A stretch of DNA of 64,000 bases from Sternotherus odoratus (taxonomy: Eukaryota > Chordata > Testudines > Kinosternidae), in NCBI GenBank assembly GCA_032164245.1, contig JAVMKO010000006.1, positions 10,431,001 to 10,495,000 of the forward strand, written 5' to 3'. A program made the translations under genes and the position numbers. Below are positions 29,197 to 41,710 of this stretch, piece after piece (the stretch's first letter is position 1; the number at the start of each line of letters is the position of its first letter). The notes under the pieces were generated by a model. The model was not told where the DNA came from. It worked only from the letters and a program-made list of their open reading frames with translations, and searched no databases.

Positions 29197-29517
29197 TCAG
29201 AGGGGTAGACGTGTTAGTCTGGATCTGGAAAAGTGACTGAGTTCTGTGGCACCTTCTAGAGTAACAGACTTATTGGAGTATAAGCTTTTGAGGGTGAATA
29301 CCCACTTCATCAGATGCAGGCAGGGGAAATTTCCAGAGGCAGGTACAAATATGCAGGCAAGAATCAGGCTAGAGAATATGCAGGCAAGAATCTCTAGCCG
29401 GATTCTTGCCTGCATATTTATACCTTCCTCTGGAAATTTCCACTGCATGCATCTGATGAAGTGGGTATTCACCCACAAAAGCTTATGCTCCAATACATCT
29501 GTTAATCTATAAACAGC
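29197..29517. mobile_element. Inverted (hairpin) Penelope-like copy
   Basis: The left arm (about 29197-29390) is the 3' end read in antisense, from TCAGAGGGGTAGACGTG to TGCAGGCAAGAATC. The right arm (about 29398-29511) is its reverse complement, from GGATTCTTGCCTGCATA to GCTTATGCTCCAATACATCTG. Each arm carries a hammerhead-like core (29281-29317 minus; 29449-29490 plus). CATGCA lies at 29191-29196 and 29518-29523 and may be the target duplication. Confidence 0.85.
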
Positions 29518-29889
29518 ATGCAGGCATCTCAGCCTATGCACCAATGCATGGCTTCCAGGAGTCTCACCTTTCTCAGGAATTGCCTCCAAATACACTGACT
29601 AAAGCAGAGAGCAAACTCTCTGCCAGCTTCTCTTAAAATGCCAATTCATGTCAAGGCTAACAGTAGAGCATTTCTTCAAAGACTAAAATCTTGTTCGCAC
29701 ACTAAACAAAAGAATTTTCAAGTCTATTTGTAACAGCACCATAACAATACTTCACATTTCATGCCTACCACTGGTCTTCCCGTCGGCTCGGTGAACGATT
29801 GATTCCCTCACAACTCCTTCGTACCTGCTGTTATGCAGAAGTTGTGCAAAACATGGAGCGTCTGGTGTTGCACAACATCCCCAGGGGGT

Positions 29890-30065
29890 GTATAAGTATT
29901 ATGTGCACTTCACGAGTAGATAAAGGGAAACACAGAGAAGTTAAATGCCTTGTCCAAGGAAGGTCAAAGTGAGTCTGTAGCAATAGAATGGAACCCAGGA
30001 GACCCGATTCCCAATCCGCTGCCCCAATCACTAGATCAGTTCTCCAAAATATTCCCTCACACAGA
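29890..30065 (+). mobile_element. MIR/CORE-like SINE fragment
   Basis: CAGAGAAGTTAAATGCCTTGTCC, GGTCAAAGTGAGTCTGTAGC, AATGGAACCCAGGAGACCCG and CAATCACTAGATCA are in the order of MIR-like SINEs. Confidence 0.65.
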
Positions 30066-30079
30066 GGCATTTTATTGTG

Positions 30080-33000
30080 GCTTGTGCTGAAGGCAGTGAC
30101 GAGGATAGGGGGTGGTGGTGGGGATAATTTAGTGTACATTTAATTACTGAATTTACTTACGGCTGGATGAAGATACTTCTCCCGAGGCTGCAGAAACCGC
30201 TACCATTTGGCTTGTTGCTGCTGCAGCGTGCTTTCCTTCCTGCACACAGTTGTCTTGATAAAATTGTGACTCCAGTCAGGCTGGGGCAGGAGGACTGGAT
30301 GCTGTGGGTATTATGTCCTGGCCCCTCGCTGGGAATTGGATGATGCTCTCTGAGCTGCTGCTAAATGTGGACTGTTAAGTTGCCTGAAGAACAACTTTTT
30401 GTTTATCCCTTTCTTTTGGGGTTGCACCACAGAGCCCTGGATAAGTCAGAGTTCCCTTCTGCTAGGGGCTATACGTACACTTAGCAAGAGACCGTCCCCA
30501 CTCAGGGCTTGCAATCAGGAAAACTTGCAAGTCTCTGTGAGCTGGTCTGTAAATATCACTTTGGCTTCCCCCTCAGAGCAGCAGGGAGGCAGCTGGTCTG
30601 TGAAGAATGGTAGGTTGGGGAGGAAGCCCAGCTGAGAGGTAACAACACAATGGGACACAGTTACCAGAACAGGTTACCAGATTCCCAGAGTGTCTGCTGA
30701 TAAAGGTTTAACGCCCCCACCCCCAGATAGGATTGATTCTCACAACTAATGTGATGGTCCCATCATCCTCTGTCTGACTTCTCACTCTGAGCTTTTTAAT
30801 CAGTGTCGGATGTGTTCACTGCAGAATTGGTGACAGCAACATGATCTTCCCATTAAATTAACTGACTCATTTAACCACCTGAATCTTCAAACAAGCGAGT
30901 GATCTGGGATTGCGTTGTTTCCCGGTGGGGTACCTCATGCTTGGAGCAGGCTGTGTGAAACGAATTGTATTCTGTTCAGCATCTTCCCCATTGTTTTAGT
31001 TAGAAGTGGTTGCCAAGTATTTGTGGCCAGATGCTCACGGGATATGATACCGCCTTTAAGGATCAGGGCCTGTTCCTTCTGCTTGCATGTCCAGTGAGCT
31101 GCCTTGTGGTTCTGAAGGTGGCGTACAGAGGTTCCAAGCGGAGATACCGTAGCTTCTGATGCAAGGCATTTTGCTCCTCCATCTTTGTTAAAGGGGCATG
31201 GAGGAGAAGAGAACTAGTTTGCTTCCAAGAGCAGGTGATTCACCACAGTTGCACCTTTAGAAATGTCCCAGAGCCTCACTCCCTGCCAGGCCCTGCATCA
31301 GGCTGACTCATCTTTCCAGCTGATGAAATCCAAACACTCAGAGGGATTTTCCAAAGTGACTCAGGGGGACAAGTCCCATTTGAAAGCTGATGAGATGTTT
31401 GCTTCTAAATCACTTTGGTTCGTTTGAAAATCTCACTCGCCTCTCCCTGTGGGGCCAGCCATTGCCACTCTTTGGTCAAGCAGGAATTCATCCAGAGCAG
31501 TGTTTGTCTTTTCTCCCATGTTTCTACATCCCACAAGCTGCGTAGCGCTGGGCAGGCAGTCCTACCTCCCTAGTATCCCTAACTCCAGTTGGTCTGAGTG
31601 GAACAGACTTAAGTGCAAAGAATCATTGCTATTCCCAGTTATTTGTGACTGCATTAAGCGGGAATCTACTGGAGGGGAAGACATGTTCTCCGAAGGGGTG
31701 TAATTTATAGCTTCCCCTTCTGCAACACTGAACGCTGCTACTTCATTCAGATGCATGATGGATAAATTGGAATTAGAGATTCTTTTTATTGATAGAAAGC
31801 TGTGTGTGGTTAATACAGATGCATTGGTTTTGATATACTTGTGACGTTTCTGTTCTTCAGGGTAGTGTTAGAGATTTGACTTTCAATTATCCTACTACGT
31901 GTGGGGAAAGAACATCCCAAATCATTGAGATTAACGCTGCATTGCCTTAGAAACTGCCCATCGTGTTTATATTGCGCTGTTGGTTCTACTCTGTTCCTAC
32001 CATATGGGAGGGTCATAAAATGTATAATCACAATTTTTAATCCTGGGATTTCATACGACTTTGCGAACACTGCACGGCCAAGCCTCTGTGCCGTCATTAA
32101 ACGAGGTGGAACACTCCATGCGTTTTAACCAGCCAATCACGTGAAGGCTTCTGTTTTGTGCGCCCCCATTTTGGTTACTGCAGTTTTATTTGCATCGGTG
32201 GCTTTGATCACTTTGGAAGGATTTCCACTCTCGGCGTTTGACAGTATTGTGCAATGGAGCATCTGCTGAGGCTTCACATTCTGCATGCCCAGATGACTTC
32301 ATAGGGAGGATGAGAGAGAGAGGGAACAAACCTGTGGGATAGATGTTAATTATGTCACTTAATGAGTGACTGGAAGGTACTCAGATGCGATCACATATAG
32401 AATAGAATGGAGTCTTTGACTGCAAGGGCCTAGTTGTATACTTGTTCATGGTATATTTAAACTCTGATCCCAGGGCAACGAACTACTCCTTCGAGGGAAA
32501 ACTCTCAAAAGCTTCACTTTTTGAAGTACACTAGTTGCAACATGACTGTGTATATAAAACTTTAGCAGATCAATAATTCATGGCTTTCCTCTGTGGACTC
32601 TGAGAACGGCAGCCCTCCCTCCCAGCCACTAGTCCCTTAAGCACTTAGTTATTTGGTGTTTATCTTTTAATGTTTATGAACTCTGTTCAGCAGTGGGCAT
32701 GTTAATGCTTGTAAATGAATAGTTTTTTGAAAGCTACATTAGCAATCCATTAACTTCACTAAGCGTTCAAAATACTGTTTAGAACTCAGGGTTTCAGTAG
32801 AAGTAACACAAAAATCAGAAGAAGGTGACTTATCAAACACTATATGTGTTAATTAAATTTCCCAGTTGCCATTCTTCTTATCACTTGAGATTGTAAGTAA
32901 AGCTGATCCGGCTATGAAATGGTTTGGCTCTTTCTGGTTTCTGGTCTTTTTTGGTTTTAGTTTCTGGTTAGAAGAGTGTGAATTTTTGCCCATGCAGAAG

Positions 33001-33590
33001 ACGGAGCATTCAGGCAACAGCTGATGCATCAGATGCAAGGCAAAGCTTTCATATTTTTAAAGCTCATATGCAAACGAATGCTGTGGGCATAAGTGCTATT
33101 CCTAGCCATGTGGTCTCTGCACTGTGACGCTGAGATCCTCTTAGCCTTTTGTAAGGCAAAATTTCATTCTAAAGTTGTTTAAAATATATTGCATACAAAA
33201 ATGGAGGTGTATTTAGTGCACAAATCAAATGCAGCTGTGAGAAGTTTAATATTTGCCCCATTGGGTTGCATTCTGTGGACCTCATAGGCCCAACTGTGGT
33301 TGCGTCTGCAGCATACCTATTCCTGAAAAAAGTCACATGGGTGTTAGACACAGCAGAGGTCAGAGGATCGTGTGATGCTGCTGCTTTGCAGGAGGAGGGT
33401 TTGACTTTGGTGTCCTGGTAATAGTGTAAATGACCTCAAAAATAACAAAGTTCCCCCCATTTTTATGAAGTCTTTCTCCATGGTTACTCTCACTTAAGCT
33501 GTTCCTCAAAGGGACAGAAATTGGGGTCATTCTGATTGTTACTACTTGAATTACGATAGCACCAATGGTCTCCAACAGAGATCGGGACTT
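30080..33590. other. Intronic sequence, nothing recognised
   Basis: About 3.5 kb holds no exon, RNA gene or repeat that I can name. Several short open frames have no known domain. Confidence 0.4.
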
Positions 33591-33775
33591 CATTGAACTA
33601 GGCACTGCACATATACACCCTGAGAAGCAGGTGGGAGGAAAGATATTTTCCATGTTCTAGATGGGAAACTCAGGCCCGGAGAGAGTAAGTGATTTGCCCA
33701 GGGTCACACAGGGATTCTGTAGCAGAGCCAGGAACTGAACCCAGATCTCTTGAGTCATTAAAGCATAAGACCAAC
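33590..33775 (+). mobile_element. MIR/CORE-like SINE
   Basis: GAACTAGGCACTGCACATATAC, GATGGGAAACTCAGGCCCGG, GAGTAAGTGATTTGCCCAGGG, TCACACAGGGATTCTG and GAACTGAACCCAGATCTC give a well-preserved MIR-like order. Confidence 0.8.
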
Positions 33776-34519
33776 CTTCCTTTCAAATGTAAATTCACTT
33801 CTTGTGGGGAAAATTCAATGGTTGGTTCATGTGTGTGCTTAAAATCACTCCAGGAGGACCCTGCAATGCAAAGACTGCTTCAGTGGGATGTCCAATTCCT
33901 GCTAACAACCAAGATACCAACCACTGGGACAGCTGGGTTTTGCTTGTTCTCCTTCCAAAACCTCATGAGCTAGTGATTGCTCTGTATTCGTGATCTATAT
34001 ATTTGTTTGTCTTTCTCTGCTCCACCTGCCACTCACTAGCTAATAACCCCATACTTGTTTCTACCACCTTTGTTTTATGCAATCGCGGGTAATCCCTTAA
34101 ACATATGTTTTGATCGGTAACTGTCTGATCTAGAAGTCACACGCCTACTCATCTGGGAAATGAGAAATTTCTGCCCACACATGTTCTACAGACTGGAATG
34201 AAATAACCCAGTGTGAAGCTGCATCTCAACTGAACAGTTTGTGCAATTGCAGTATCTGTTGCAGCTACCAAGACAGCAAGCGGGCATTCCTTGGAGTAAG
34301 GGCCTTGCTCTTCCAAACCTGTAATTTGTGAAGGGGACTGTATTATAACACTGTGTGAACACCGGTCGCAGGTAGAAGGCAAGCAAGGAAACGTTTGCTT
34401 CAGAGGAAAACGGCTCGAAGGTGGAAAAATTCTACCAGTGAAGTGCCTTCCCTGCTGCACACCATAGAAGAGGAGTGCAAGCAGTGTGTGTCTGGATAGC
34501 TTGGTCACTAGTTCATCAG

Positions 34520-34855
34520 ATTCGCAGGCTACATGTAGATAGCAGCTGGGAGGTGTGAATCCCAGCTTGGGAAGATGTACACGTGCTAGCTCCTCTTGAG
34601 CTAATGCAGGAAAAATAGCAGTGTGGCTTCCATAGAACGGGGCATGACTTGGGTTAGCTGCCTGAAAACGTACCTAGTATGCTGCTCTTTTCTGCACGCT
34701 AGCTCAGGTACCCTTAATCGGAGGGTCCCGGGTTCAGGTCCCTCTTTGATCACAACTGCTTCTGGTGCTGGCCGTTATTGGAGATAGGAGGTGAAACTAA
34801 GTGGACCATGGGTCTGAGCCAGTCTGGTTATTCCAGTTCCTACCTGCTCTGGTTT
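34520..34855. mobile_element. Chelonian repeat followed by tRNA-headed SINE with CR1-like tail
   Basis: 34525-34690 contains GTGTGAATCCCAGCTTGGG and AGCTCCTCTTGAGC, as in the GTCTACAC-type repeats elsewhere. From 34700, AGGGTCCCGGGTTCAGGTCCC looks like a B-box of a tRNA-derived head. The end, CTAAGTGGACCATGGGTCTG AGCCAGTCTGG, is a CR1-type tail. Confidence 0.5.
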
Positions 34856-35213
34856 TGTACTGTGTTCCTCATGCATTAGTGAGGATTACAGGTAAGAGTG
34901 AATGGAAATAGATATTGCTGTTAGAATAGCAAAGAAATAGTCTGAGCAGGGAAGAGTTTTGCTAGAAATCATTCTTGGCTTTCCTCCAGATTGTTTGGCA
35001 GGTTCATAGGAAATACCATGATGGAGTTGATACCAACTTCATGTCCAGAGAGTTGGTTAAGTTACCATATGGTCTGTTGAACCAGAAGTTGTATATTTAC
35101 TGTGTGTAAGTGTATCCAATATCAGCCTGTTCAGTCCAGTCTCACTGATCCCAAAGTAGTCTTCCTCAGAGCACCATCCAAAGAAAGGGAATCACAATTC
35201 TCCTGGCCCGAAG

Positions 35214-35300
35214 GCAGGGGTAGGCAACCTCTGACACGCATGCCAAAGACGGCACGCGAGCTGATTTTCAGTGACACTCATGCTGGCACTATTATGATGG
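35214..35300 (+). mobile_element. hAT MITE, left end only
   Basis: CAGGGGTAGGCAACCTCTGAC then GGCACGCGAGCTGATTTTCAG is the same family as the complete element at 58683-58977. The match is lost after about 35300. Confidence 0.7.
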
Positions 35301-35621
35301 GCCCGGGCTTTCTCTTCTTGTAGGGGGTTCAGGGAGCCATTTCTTGCCCCTGAACAGGGGTATTAACTGCCCCACTAGTATCCTAGAGGTGGGGGAGTGG
35401 AGAGGGAGGGATCCGGGCCCGCCCTCTGCTCTGGGTCCCAGCCCAGTGGCCCTACGGATAGCAGTAAACCACTTTAACTAGCTATTCCTTCCCCTGGGCT
35501 ACTTCCCTCTCCTACCCTTCAGCTTGTGGGGCTTCCTACCCTCTCTCTGTACAAGTCAGGTGTCTCTTTACCTAGGGTCTGGGTCATCTTCGTTCCAAAC
35601 TGTCCTCTGCTTTCCTCCAAA

Positions 35622-35787
35622 CTGCTCTTCTGCTCCAACACCAATCCTCTCTGCTCCAACTCCTCCAAACTGCTCTTCTGCTCCAACACCAATCCTCTCT
35701 GCTCCAACTCCTCCAAACTGCTCTTCTGCTCCAACACCAATCCTCTCTGCTCCAACTCCTCCAAACTGCTCTCTGCTCCAACTCCTT
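35622..35787 (+). repeat. 48-bp minisatellite, 3.5 copies
   Basis: A 48-base unit starting CTGCTCTTCTGCTCCAACACC is present at 35622-35669, 35670-35717 and 35718-35765, identical as far as I can see. A shortened fourth copy ends at 35787. The unit is pyrimidine-rich and itself contains a repeated CTCCAAC word. Since 48 is divisible by three, frames on both strands stay open; they are not genes. Confidence 0.95.
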
Positions 35788-35789
35788 CC

Positions 35790-36765
35790 ACTGTCTGATT
35801 CAAGCAGGGGAGGTTTATCATGTGACTGGCTTCAGGTGCTCCAACCAACTTCTAGCAAGCTTGCTTCCCTCTAACACTCTCCTGCTGCCCTCTGCCATGC
35901 TGTATCACACTGTGTAAATATTAAGGGGATTTAAAGTGAGGAGCCCATGTTCCCATAATACAGCCCCAGTCCAGTCAGGTGCAATAGCTTTCAATGGAAT
36001 AGTGTTTCCAGAGTGGTTGGTGCAGTAATCCGCGCACTGCAGGTACTGTGTGTGTTTAATTAAACAGCAAGAAACAAGTTTCCATTTGACTTCAGCAAAG
36101 TGGTCACAAGAGGCAACGCATTTGCTTAGAGGCAGGTCAGGATTAAATGGGGTGCAGAGGAAAAAATGCTGTTTTCAACTTTCCTTCACGCTGCAGCATA
36201 CTTGGGTAAATCAAATTGGTGACCTCTGAGAACGACTGGAAAGAAACACACACAGGGGTTTGAGCTCTAAGAAAAGAAGTAGATGCAGGGTTCAACCAGC
36301 GTGTATTTTAAATTCCCATATTGTACGAGTCAATGTAAAATGTTTTCAAAATTGTTCCCTATTTTTAAAAGTGCGTCTCCACTTAAAGAAGAAAAGTTCT
36401 AGTTTCTGAGCAGCTAAACCATCTGCTTGAGTTTCTCATCCCTGTGGACTCATCCCAGTCCTTGGAGTGTTGAGCGATATCCATGTAATTACATTCTGCA
36501 ATCATATGTCACATCCGCTTTTTATAATGTGGCTTGTTCACTGGTCCAGTGGTTGCTGTTTACTGTTGGATGTGGAGGAAAAACCACAATACAAATACCT
36601 GATTTCAAAGAAGTTTATAAACAAAAACAAAACCCAAGCCCTGCTACATTTTTCATGAGTTCATTTCCCCCTCCTTGTAACACGCTCCTCAATATGCTGT
36701 GTGTGAAACTACAGTTACCCAACTGTCTGTCCAGCATCATAGGGCAGACTAGAATAAGGCTATGT
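35790..36765. other. Intronic sequence, nothing recognised
   Basis: No gene or nameable repeat is seen. Confidence 0.4.
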
Positions 36766-36769
36766 ATAC

Positions 36770-37012
36770 AGAGCAAAATTAAGTATTGACTTAACTTATG
36801 TTGGCATACAGCCGTCACGGTAATTATATCACTTGTGCACGTCTATACTTTGCTTCTCGTGTCGGTGGCGTGTCGGAACCAGGAACATTTGGATTGATAC
36901 GGTACTGTCAGTGTGGGGCATTGTACGATGTCTCCTGAAAGCCAGTAACAGTTGACATACACAGTGCAGTGTCTTCACTGACACTGCGTCGACCTAACTA
37001 CATCAACCTCAA
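36770..37012. repeat. Chelonian-type DNA-transposon-like repeat
   Basis: TTGACTTAACTTATGTTGGC, ATTATATCACTTGTGCACGTC and GACACTGCGTCGACCTAACTAC are hallmark words of a repeat I remember from turtle sequence. Its right end joins directly to the CR1 fragment that follows. The class is not certain. Confidence 0.5.
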
Positions 37013-37014
37013 AT

Positions 37015-37285
37015 CTACACCAGTGATGTCCAGTGATGGAGAATCCACCACAACTCTTGGTAAATTGTTCCAGTGGTTAATTATCCTCACTGTTAAAAAG
37101 TGCATCTTATTTCTAGTCTGAATTTGTCTCGATTCAATTTTCAGCGATTGTTTCTTGTTATGCCTTTGTCTGCTAGACTGAGAGGTCTCGTCTCTAATTT
37201 CTGTTGCCCATGTAGGTACTTGCACAACCCAACCTCTACCCAAGTCTTTCCATTCCCACCTCCTGCTTTCTAGGTTTCTCACAAC
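37015..37285 (-). mobile_element. CR1-type LINE fragment, end of ORF2
   Basis: The minus strand encodes QIQTRNKMHFLTVRIINHWN then NLPRVVVDSPSLD, the C-terminal motif of CR1/L2-type pol proteins (…FFTVRVVEHWNRLPREVVESPS…). This fragment is 5' truncated. Confidence 0.8.
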
Positions 37286-37289
37286 CGAT

Positions 37290-39405
37290 TTTTTGTTTTT
37301 TTGCTTGCATGGTCCAGATTTTGTGCCTTGTTAGAACAACCTGGGACAGGTGTCCGGCAAGCACTCTACCAAAAAACCTTCTGATTAACCACCTGCTCTG
37401 TGGAACATTCCAGCCGGAGCCCTCTTCCTTGTGGCTGTGCTTTTAAACTGGAAGCTCTTTCAAGGCAGGGACTCTTGTTTGTTTGGCATGGTTTATCCTC
37501 CTTGCATCCTCCTACCTCTCATTACTTTCTCGTTTGCTTCTAAACCCTTCAGTGCCATTACTCCTGGCACATTATTCGCCCCTCGTTTTAAAATGTCACT
37601 CTCTCTCCCAGAAAGGAACTACACTAAACACATAGTAGCGCTTCCCAACTCCCTTTGCTACTCAGTTCACCATTTTAAAGTAATGAACTTAGTTTTAAAA
37701 CCAGGTGGATTTTAAAGTTAACTTTGAGAGAAATACTGTATCTTCTCAGCTTGCACTACTTGTGCTCAGGGGAGAGGGACTTCAGAGCAGCTACAGTTGC
37801 TTCAAGTGAAATGCCTTGAAACGTTAGCAAAGCAAATTGTTACGCTGCCATGTTGTACCTACCAGAAGCAACCTCTAAAGCCTTTTGAATTAAATCCCCA
37901 CTATGTTTTCAAACTCGTCTTCAAATAGAGTTTTTAACATGCAAATGGTTAGTAGTTTAACTGTATGGGATAAGTATTGGAAAGTAGCATATCTGTTTCC
38001 AGTAAAAACACTCTGGGTAGAGACTTCCTTTGAGTAGCAAACTGAGTCTGTTATTTTACTTGCCTTAGATGCAATTGAAATGGCATATTTAAAATGGCAA
38101 ATCTTTTTGTGGGAGTGTGCCAAGGGTGGAGAGGCAAGGCTGGTGTGAAGAACCCAGCGTCTACTATGCTAGACTAGCCTGTGTTCTCCTTCCGTCACTG
38201 AGACTGGCACTAGATTCACCCGATTTAAGAATGAGCACAAAATCGCAAATAGGCTACCAAGTCAATTGTCAGCTGGAATCTCCCGGTGTCTAATGGTTCA
38301 GTGCATGGTGGTTAATTGGATCTACACAGGAATTTGAGGTTGCACACTACAACTATGCACTGTTCCGGCTCTGCGTCAGAGTTGCAAGTGAACCTTGTAA
38401 ATTGAGCGTTGAACTGTTGGCTTCAAAAACTTGAAATAGAATTCCTTTTCCTACCCCCCAGTTTCAAAGAGATTGTGGGTTTAAAGGACAATCCGTGACT
38501 GCTTAATTTTGAGTATCCATGAAGCAGAATACCGAGATCCTTTCCTGGGATTCAAATGCTCTGTGGGAGTGCATAAAAGCCAGAAGTGACCTTACACATA
38601 CAGTGCGGAATAGTTTCCATGGATCCAAATGACTGTGAAGGATCAGGCCTTCACTCTTATGTTTCTATTATTGCTGACAATAACACTCATTAGTCACTGA
38701 TTATGGGGAGTTTCACATTCATTTGTTGCCACAAGTTATTGACTTAAACACGCCACTTTCAAATATAACATAGGACATCATTACATAGGAGTTTCTGAGT
38801 AACGCGGTGTTGTGTTCTGCAATTAAACGCTGGAAATTAAATACAGCGAAACATAGTGTTAAGGATAAATACATTTTTACAACTTGAAAACGTATCAAAA
38901 TCTGGTCTACGCACCCACCGTGTGTTCTTCTCTCACCATCACGATCACCTTCTTTTCACTGGCCGTTTTGTCAGACTAACCTTCCTTTTGTTTTTGTCAA
39001 AATGCCTAAAATCAAAACAATTTTTTTTCAAGTCGGCTCAGAATGAAAACTTTCAACCTAACTTGAAATTTTTCGATTACTGAAAACTTTTGGAAAAGGT
39101 TTTGGTTCAACCAGAAACAAAACTTTCTTTTTTCCAAATGTTCAGAATTGCTCAGGAACCAAAAATATCCATTCTTTGCCCAGCCCTGTCTTTGCCTTGA
39201 TCTCTCTTTCTCTTTAAGTCAATAAATCGTAACTTCTGCACAAGCTGTTTACAATGCGGTAAATATTATTGAGAGTCTAACTTTAAATTATAAAGCAATG
39301 GCGGTCTACAAAGCATACCCCATGGGAGTTGTAACTTTAAAAACAGTAACCCATGCTTAACCATGAGTTAAACTTATTGAATTATTTTCATAACATTTAT
39401 TATAG
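37290..39405. other. Intronic sequence with one short SINE-like piece
   Basis: CTGGAAGCTCTTTCAAGGCAGGGACTC at about 37448-37475 resembles the end of the MIR-like family seen at 40.5 kb. Nothing else is recognised. Confidence 0.4.
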
Positions 39406-39409
39406 CAGT

Positions 39410-39675
39410 GTGTAGAGGCCCTATCTGAGCTCAATGCCCCATTGTGCCGGGCACTACACACACATATAGTAAGACACCGTCAATTTTTCCAAAGGGCTTT
39501 ACAGTCTAAATAAACAAAACAAAGGATGGGAAGAAATATTAAGTCCATTTTACAGATGGGGAGCTGAGGCATAGAGATCATGATGTGCCACATGTTGTAG
39601 AGGAAGCCTGTACAGAGTCAGATGTTGAGCCTTGATTTCTCAAATCCCTGTCCTTTCCTTAGCCACAACATCGTC
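39410..39675 (+). mobile_element. MIR/CORE-like SINE, nearly complete
   Basis: It joins, in one copy, the GTGCCGGGCACTACACACAC block, the GGGCTTTACAGTCTAAATAAAC block and the CATTTTACAGATGGGGAGCTGAGGC block with a GAGCCTTGATTTCTCAAATC end. This shows that fragments elsewhere in the window belong to one family. Confidence 0.75.
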
Positions 39676-40100
39676 ACAGATTTCAGTGGATTCTGGATCA
39701 TGCCCTAATGCAGGGCTTGTCTATTGTGCTTCCTAGGTTGAAAAAAGGGGAGCTTTTATTTCCCTTTTGTGCTTGGCTTTGTATTCCTTTCTCTTCCCGT
39801 ATCAACTTATTTTGCTTAATAGATTTTTTTTTATTAACTGTAATGATTGCTGTAGTAATCTCTGCTGCTAGAAACCCAGGACTTTGTTGTAAATCTTCTT
39901 GCACGTACTAGCAAAGTTAGTTTGCGTATTGATCGGAACAAAGGGTCAATAAATGCAAGACTTAAAGCTCCTCAATGTGTGTGTAATTGAAAATGTTCCA
40001 AGATACCTGTTCTGACCTGGACTAATGTCCTTGGGAAGTGAAATCAAATATGTGCAATGGATTTTTAGATAAACTTGTATCCAGCTCACTTTTGACTATT

Positions 40101-40114
40101 CCCCCCCCCCCCCC
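40101..40114 (+). repeat. Poly-C tract (14)
   Basis: An uninterrupted run of 14 C. Confidence 0.95.
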
Positions 40115-40419
40115 TTCTACCCACTGGAACTGTACTGTAAGTGAATAGCATTGTGATGCACAATAGCTTCTACGAAAGGAGGTGTGCAATGGTAATGCAT
40201 CCGTTTTTAAACTACTTAGTTTCCTTTTTATTGTAATCAAAAAAGCCAAGGTACATGCCTCTCTACAGGGTGACTTGTAATATGAACTGATGTGCTTTGG
40301 GCATGCATGGCCATCGTTTTGGGTTTTGTTTTTACAAGATGTAGACTTACTTTCCTATATCCTTGATTATACTGAATGGAATGTGTGCCTGGATTATACC
40401 AGCTGGACCGCTGCATGCA

Positions 40420-40536
40420 AGGCTGCCAGCCCTCCAGGATTGTCCTGGAGTCTCTAGGAATTAAAGGTTAATCTTTAATTAAAGATTGTCATGTGACAAA
40501 AGCTCCAGGAAGACGTCCAACCAAAATTGGCAACCT
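40420..40536. mobile_element. Short TIR MITE
   Basis: AGGCTGCCA starts and TGGCAACCT ends a 117-base block with internal inverted words TTAATC/TTTAATTAAAG and CTCCAGGA…TCCAGGA. CTGCATG occurs near both ends (40411-40417, 40539-40545), a possible target duplication if the termini extend by two bases. Confidence 0.6.
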
Positions 40537-40544
40537 AACTGCAT

Positions 40545-40640
40545 GGCTTGTAAATTCTTTGAGGAGGGGACCATCACTCTGGTTCTGTGTTTGCACTGTG
40601 CTCAGAACAGTGGGGCCCCCAGCCCTGAATGGGCCCCTGG
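40545..40640 (+). mobile_element. MIR-like SINE end fragment
   Basis: GTAAATTCTTTGAGGAGGGGACC, GGTTCTGTGTTTGCACTGTGC and CAGTGGGGCCCC correspond to the tail of the MIR-like family (…CTCTTTGGGGCAGGGACC…TGTACAGCACC…). Confidence 0.55.
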
Positions 40641-41429
40641 AGGCTGTCCAAAAACGCATCATTTTATTGATAGAAATTAAAATTCAGCCAGACAAACTCT
40701 TGTATGCTAAAAAAAGCCACAGAGCTTCTCTCAGATCCTGAGGCAGATGCATGCACTGGTCTGTTCCTGGAGCCATTTGTAACGTGGATGGTCAAAATGT
40801 CTGTCTACAGCACCGAAACATTCATCAGACAACATGATTTTAGGCTGTCAGATTCCCTGATGAAAATCCTCAACCTTAGGTTCGGTGTTCACTTTGGAAA
40901 CGCACCTTTCTGCTCTGCCTGGACATTTATTTATTCAATTTCCCAGTAAAAGCCTTGACGTATGTCTAGCTGCTGGAGACCACGACGCGGTAAGACTGTT
41001 CCAGACTCCTGATGACTGGCATGTTTCTTAAGGAGACTTCGGAGTAAAAATAGATGGGTTTCTCCTGACACAAAAAATGTGGCTAACCTAATGGCTGTCT
41101 TAAACAAAAAACACTAGTACAATGGGAACTCTAGGACAGTGGGGTTTCTTAATTATAAATTTCTTAATGATAAATACACAGCTCTTTCCAATGGAGTTGG
41201 GCACGAGAGAGGACTCTTTCTGTGGCAAACTGAACTCCGGTACTAGTTTCAGGATGATACTGTGCCCTTTTTCATGTCACGACCATGGTCTGTCTTGAGC
41301 TCCATAGGTCATCCAGTTGCAAAGCAGAGTAGATGGAATGGAGAGATACAGGAAACTTCTGCAGCAAATCTGATAATTATTGAAGTGAGTTCTCGCATCC
41401 CTTGTACAGCCATGCTCAGTCTACCTCTG

Positions 41430-41710
41430 AGTACAGGAATGAACTCTGGAGTTTTGGATTCAATTCCTGCCCCTGCCACAGCCTTTCTGTGTGACCTTGG
41501 GCAAGTCACTTACCTTCGCTGTGCATCAGTTCCCCATCTGTAAAATGGGGGTGATACCAGTTCCTTTCTCCAGCAATTGCCGGTCTTGTGTGTTTAGACT
41601 ATAAGGTCTTTGGGATTGATGCTGGCTCTTGCTATATGTTTGTACAGCACCTAGTGCAGTAGGGTATCAATCTTTCGTTGAGCCTTCTAGATACAGCTGT
41701 AATAGAAATA
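41430..41710 (-). mobile_element. MIR/CORE-like SINE, opposite orientation
   Basis: GTGTGACCTTGGGCAAGTCAC, CATCAGTTCCCCATCTGTAAAATG and GTTTGTACAGCACCTAGTGC read as the complement of MIR-like copies elsewhere in the window. Confidence 0.8.

Noticed and set aside
35519..35874. Frames with 16-residue repeats on both strands
   Set aside because: Translation of the 48-bp minisatellite, whose unit is divisible by three.
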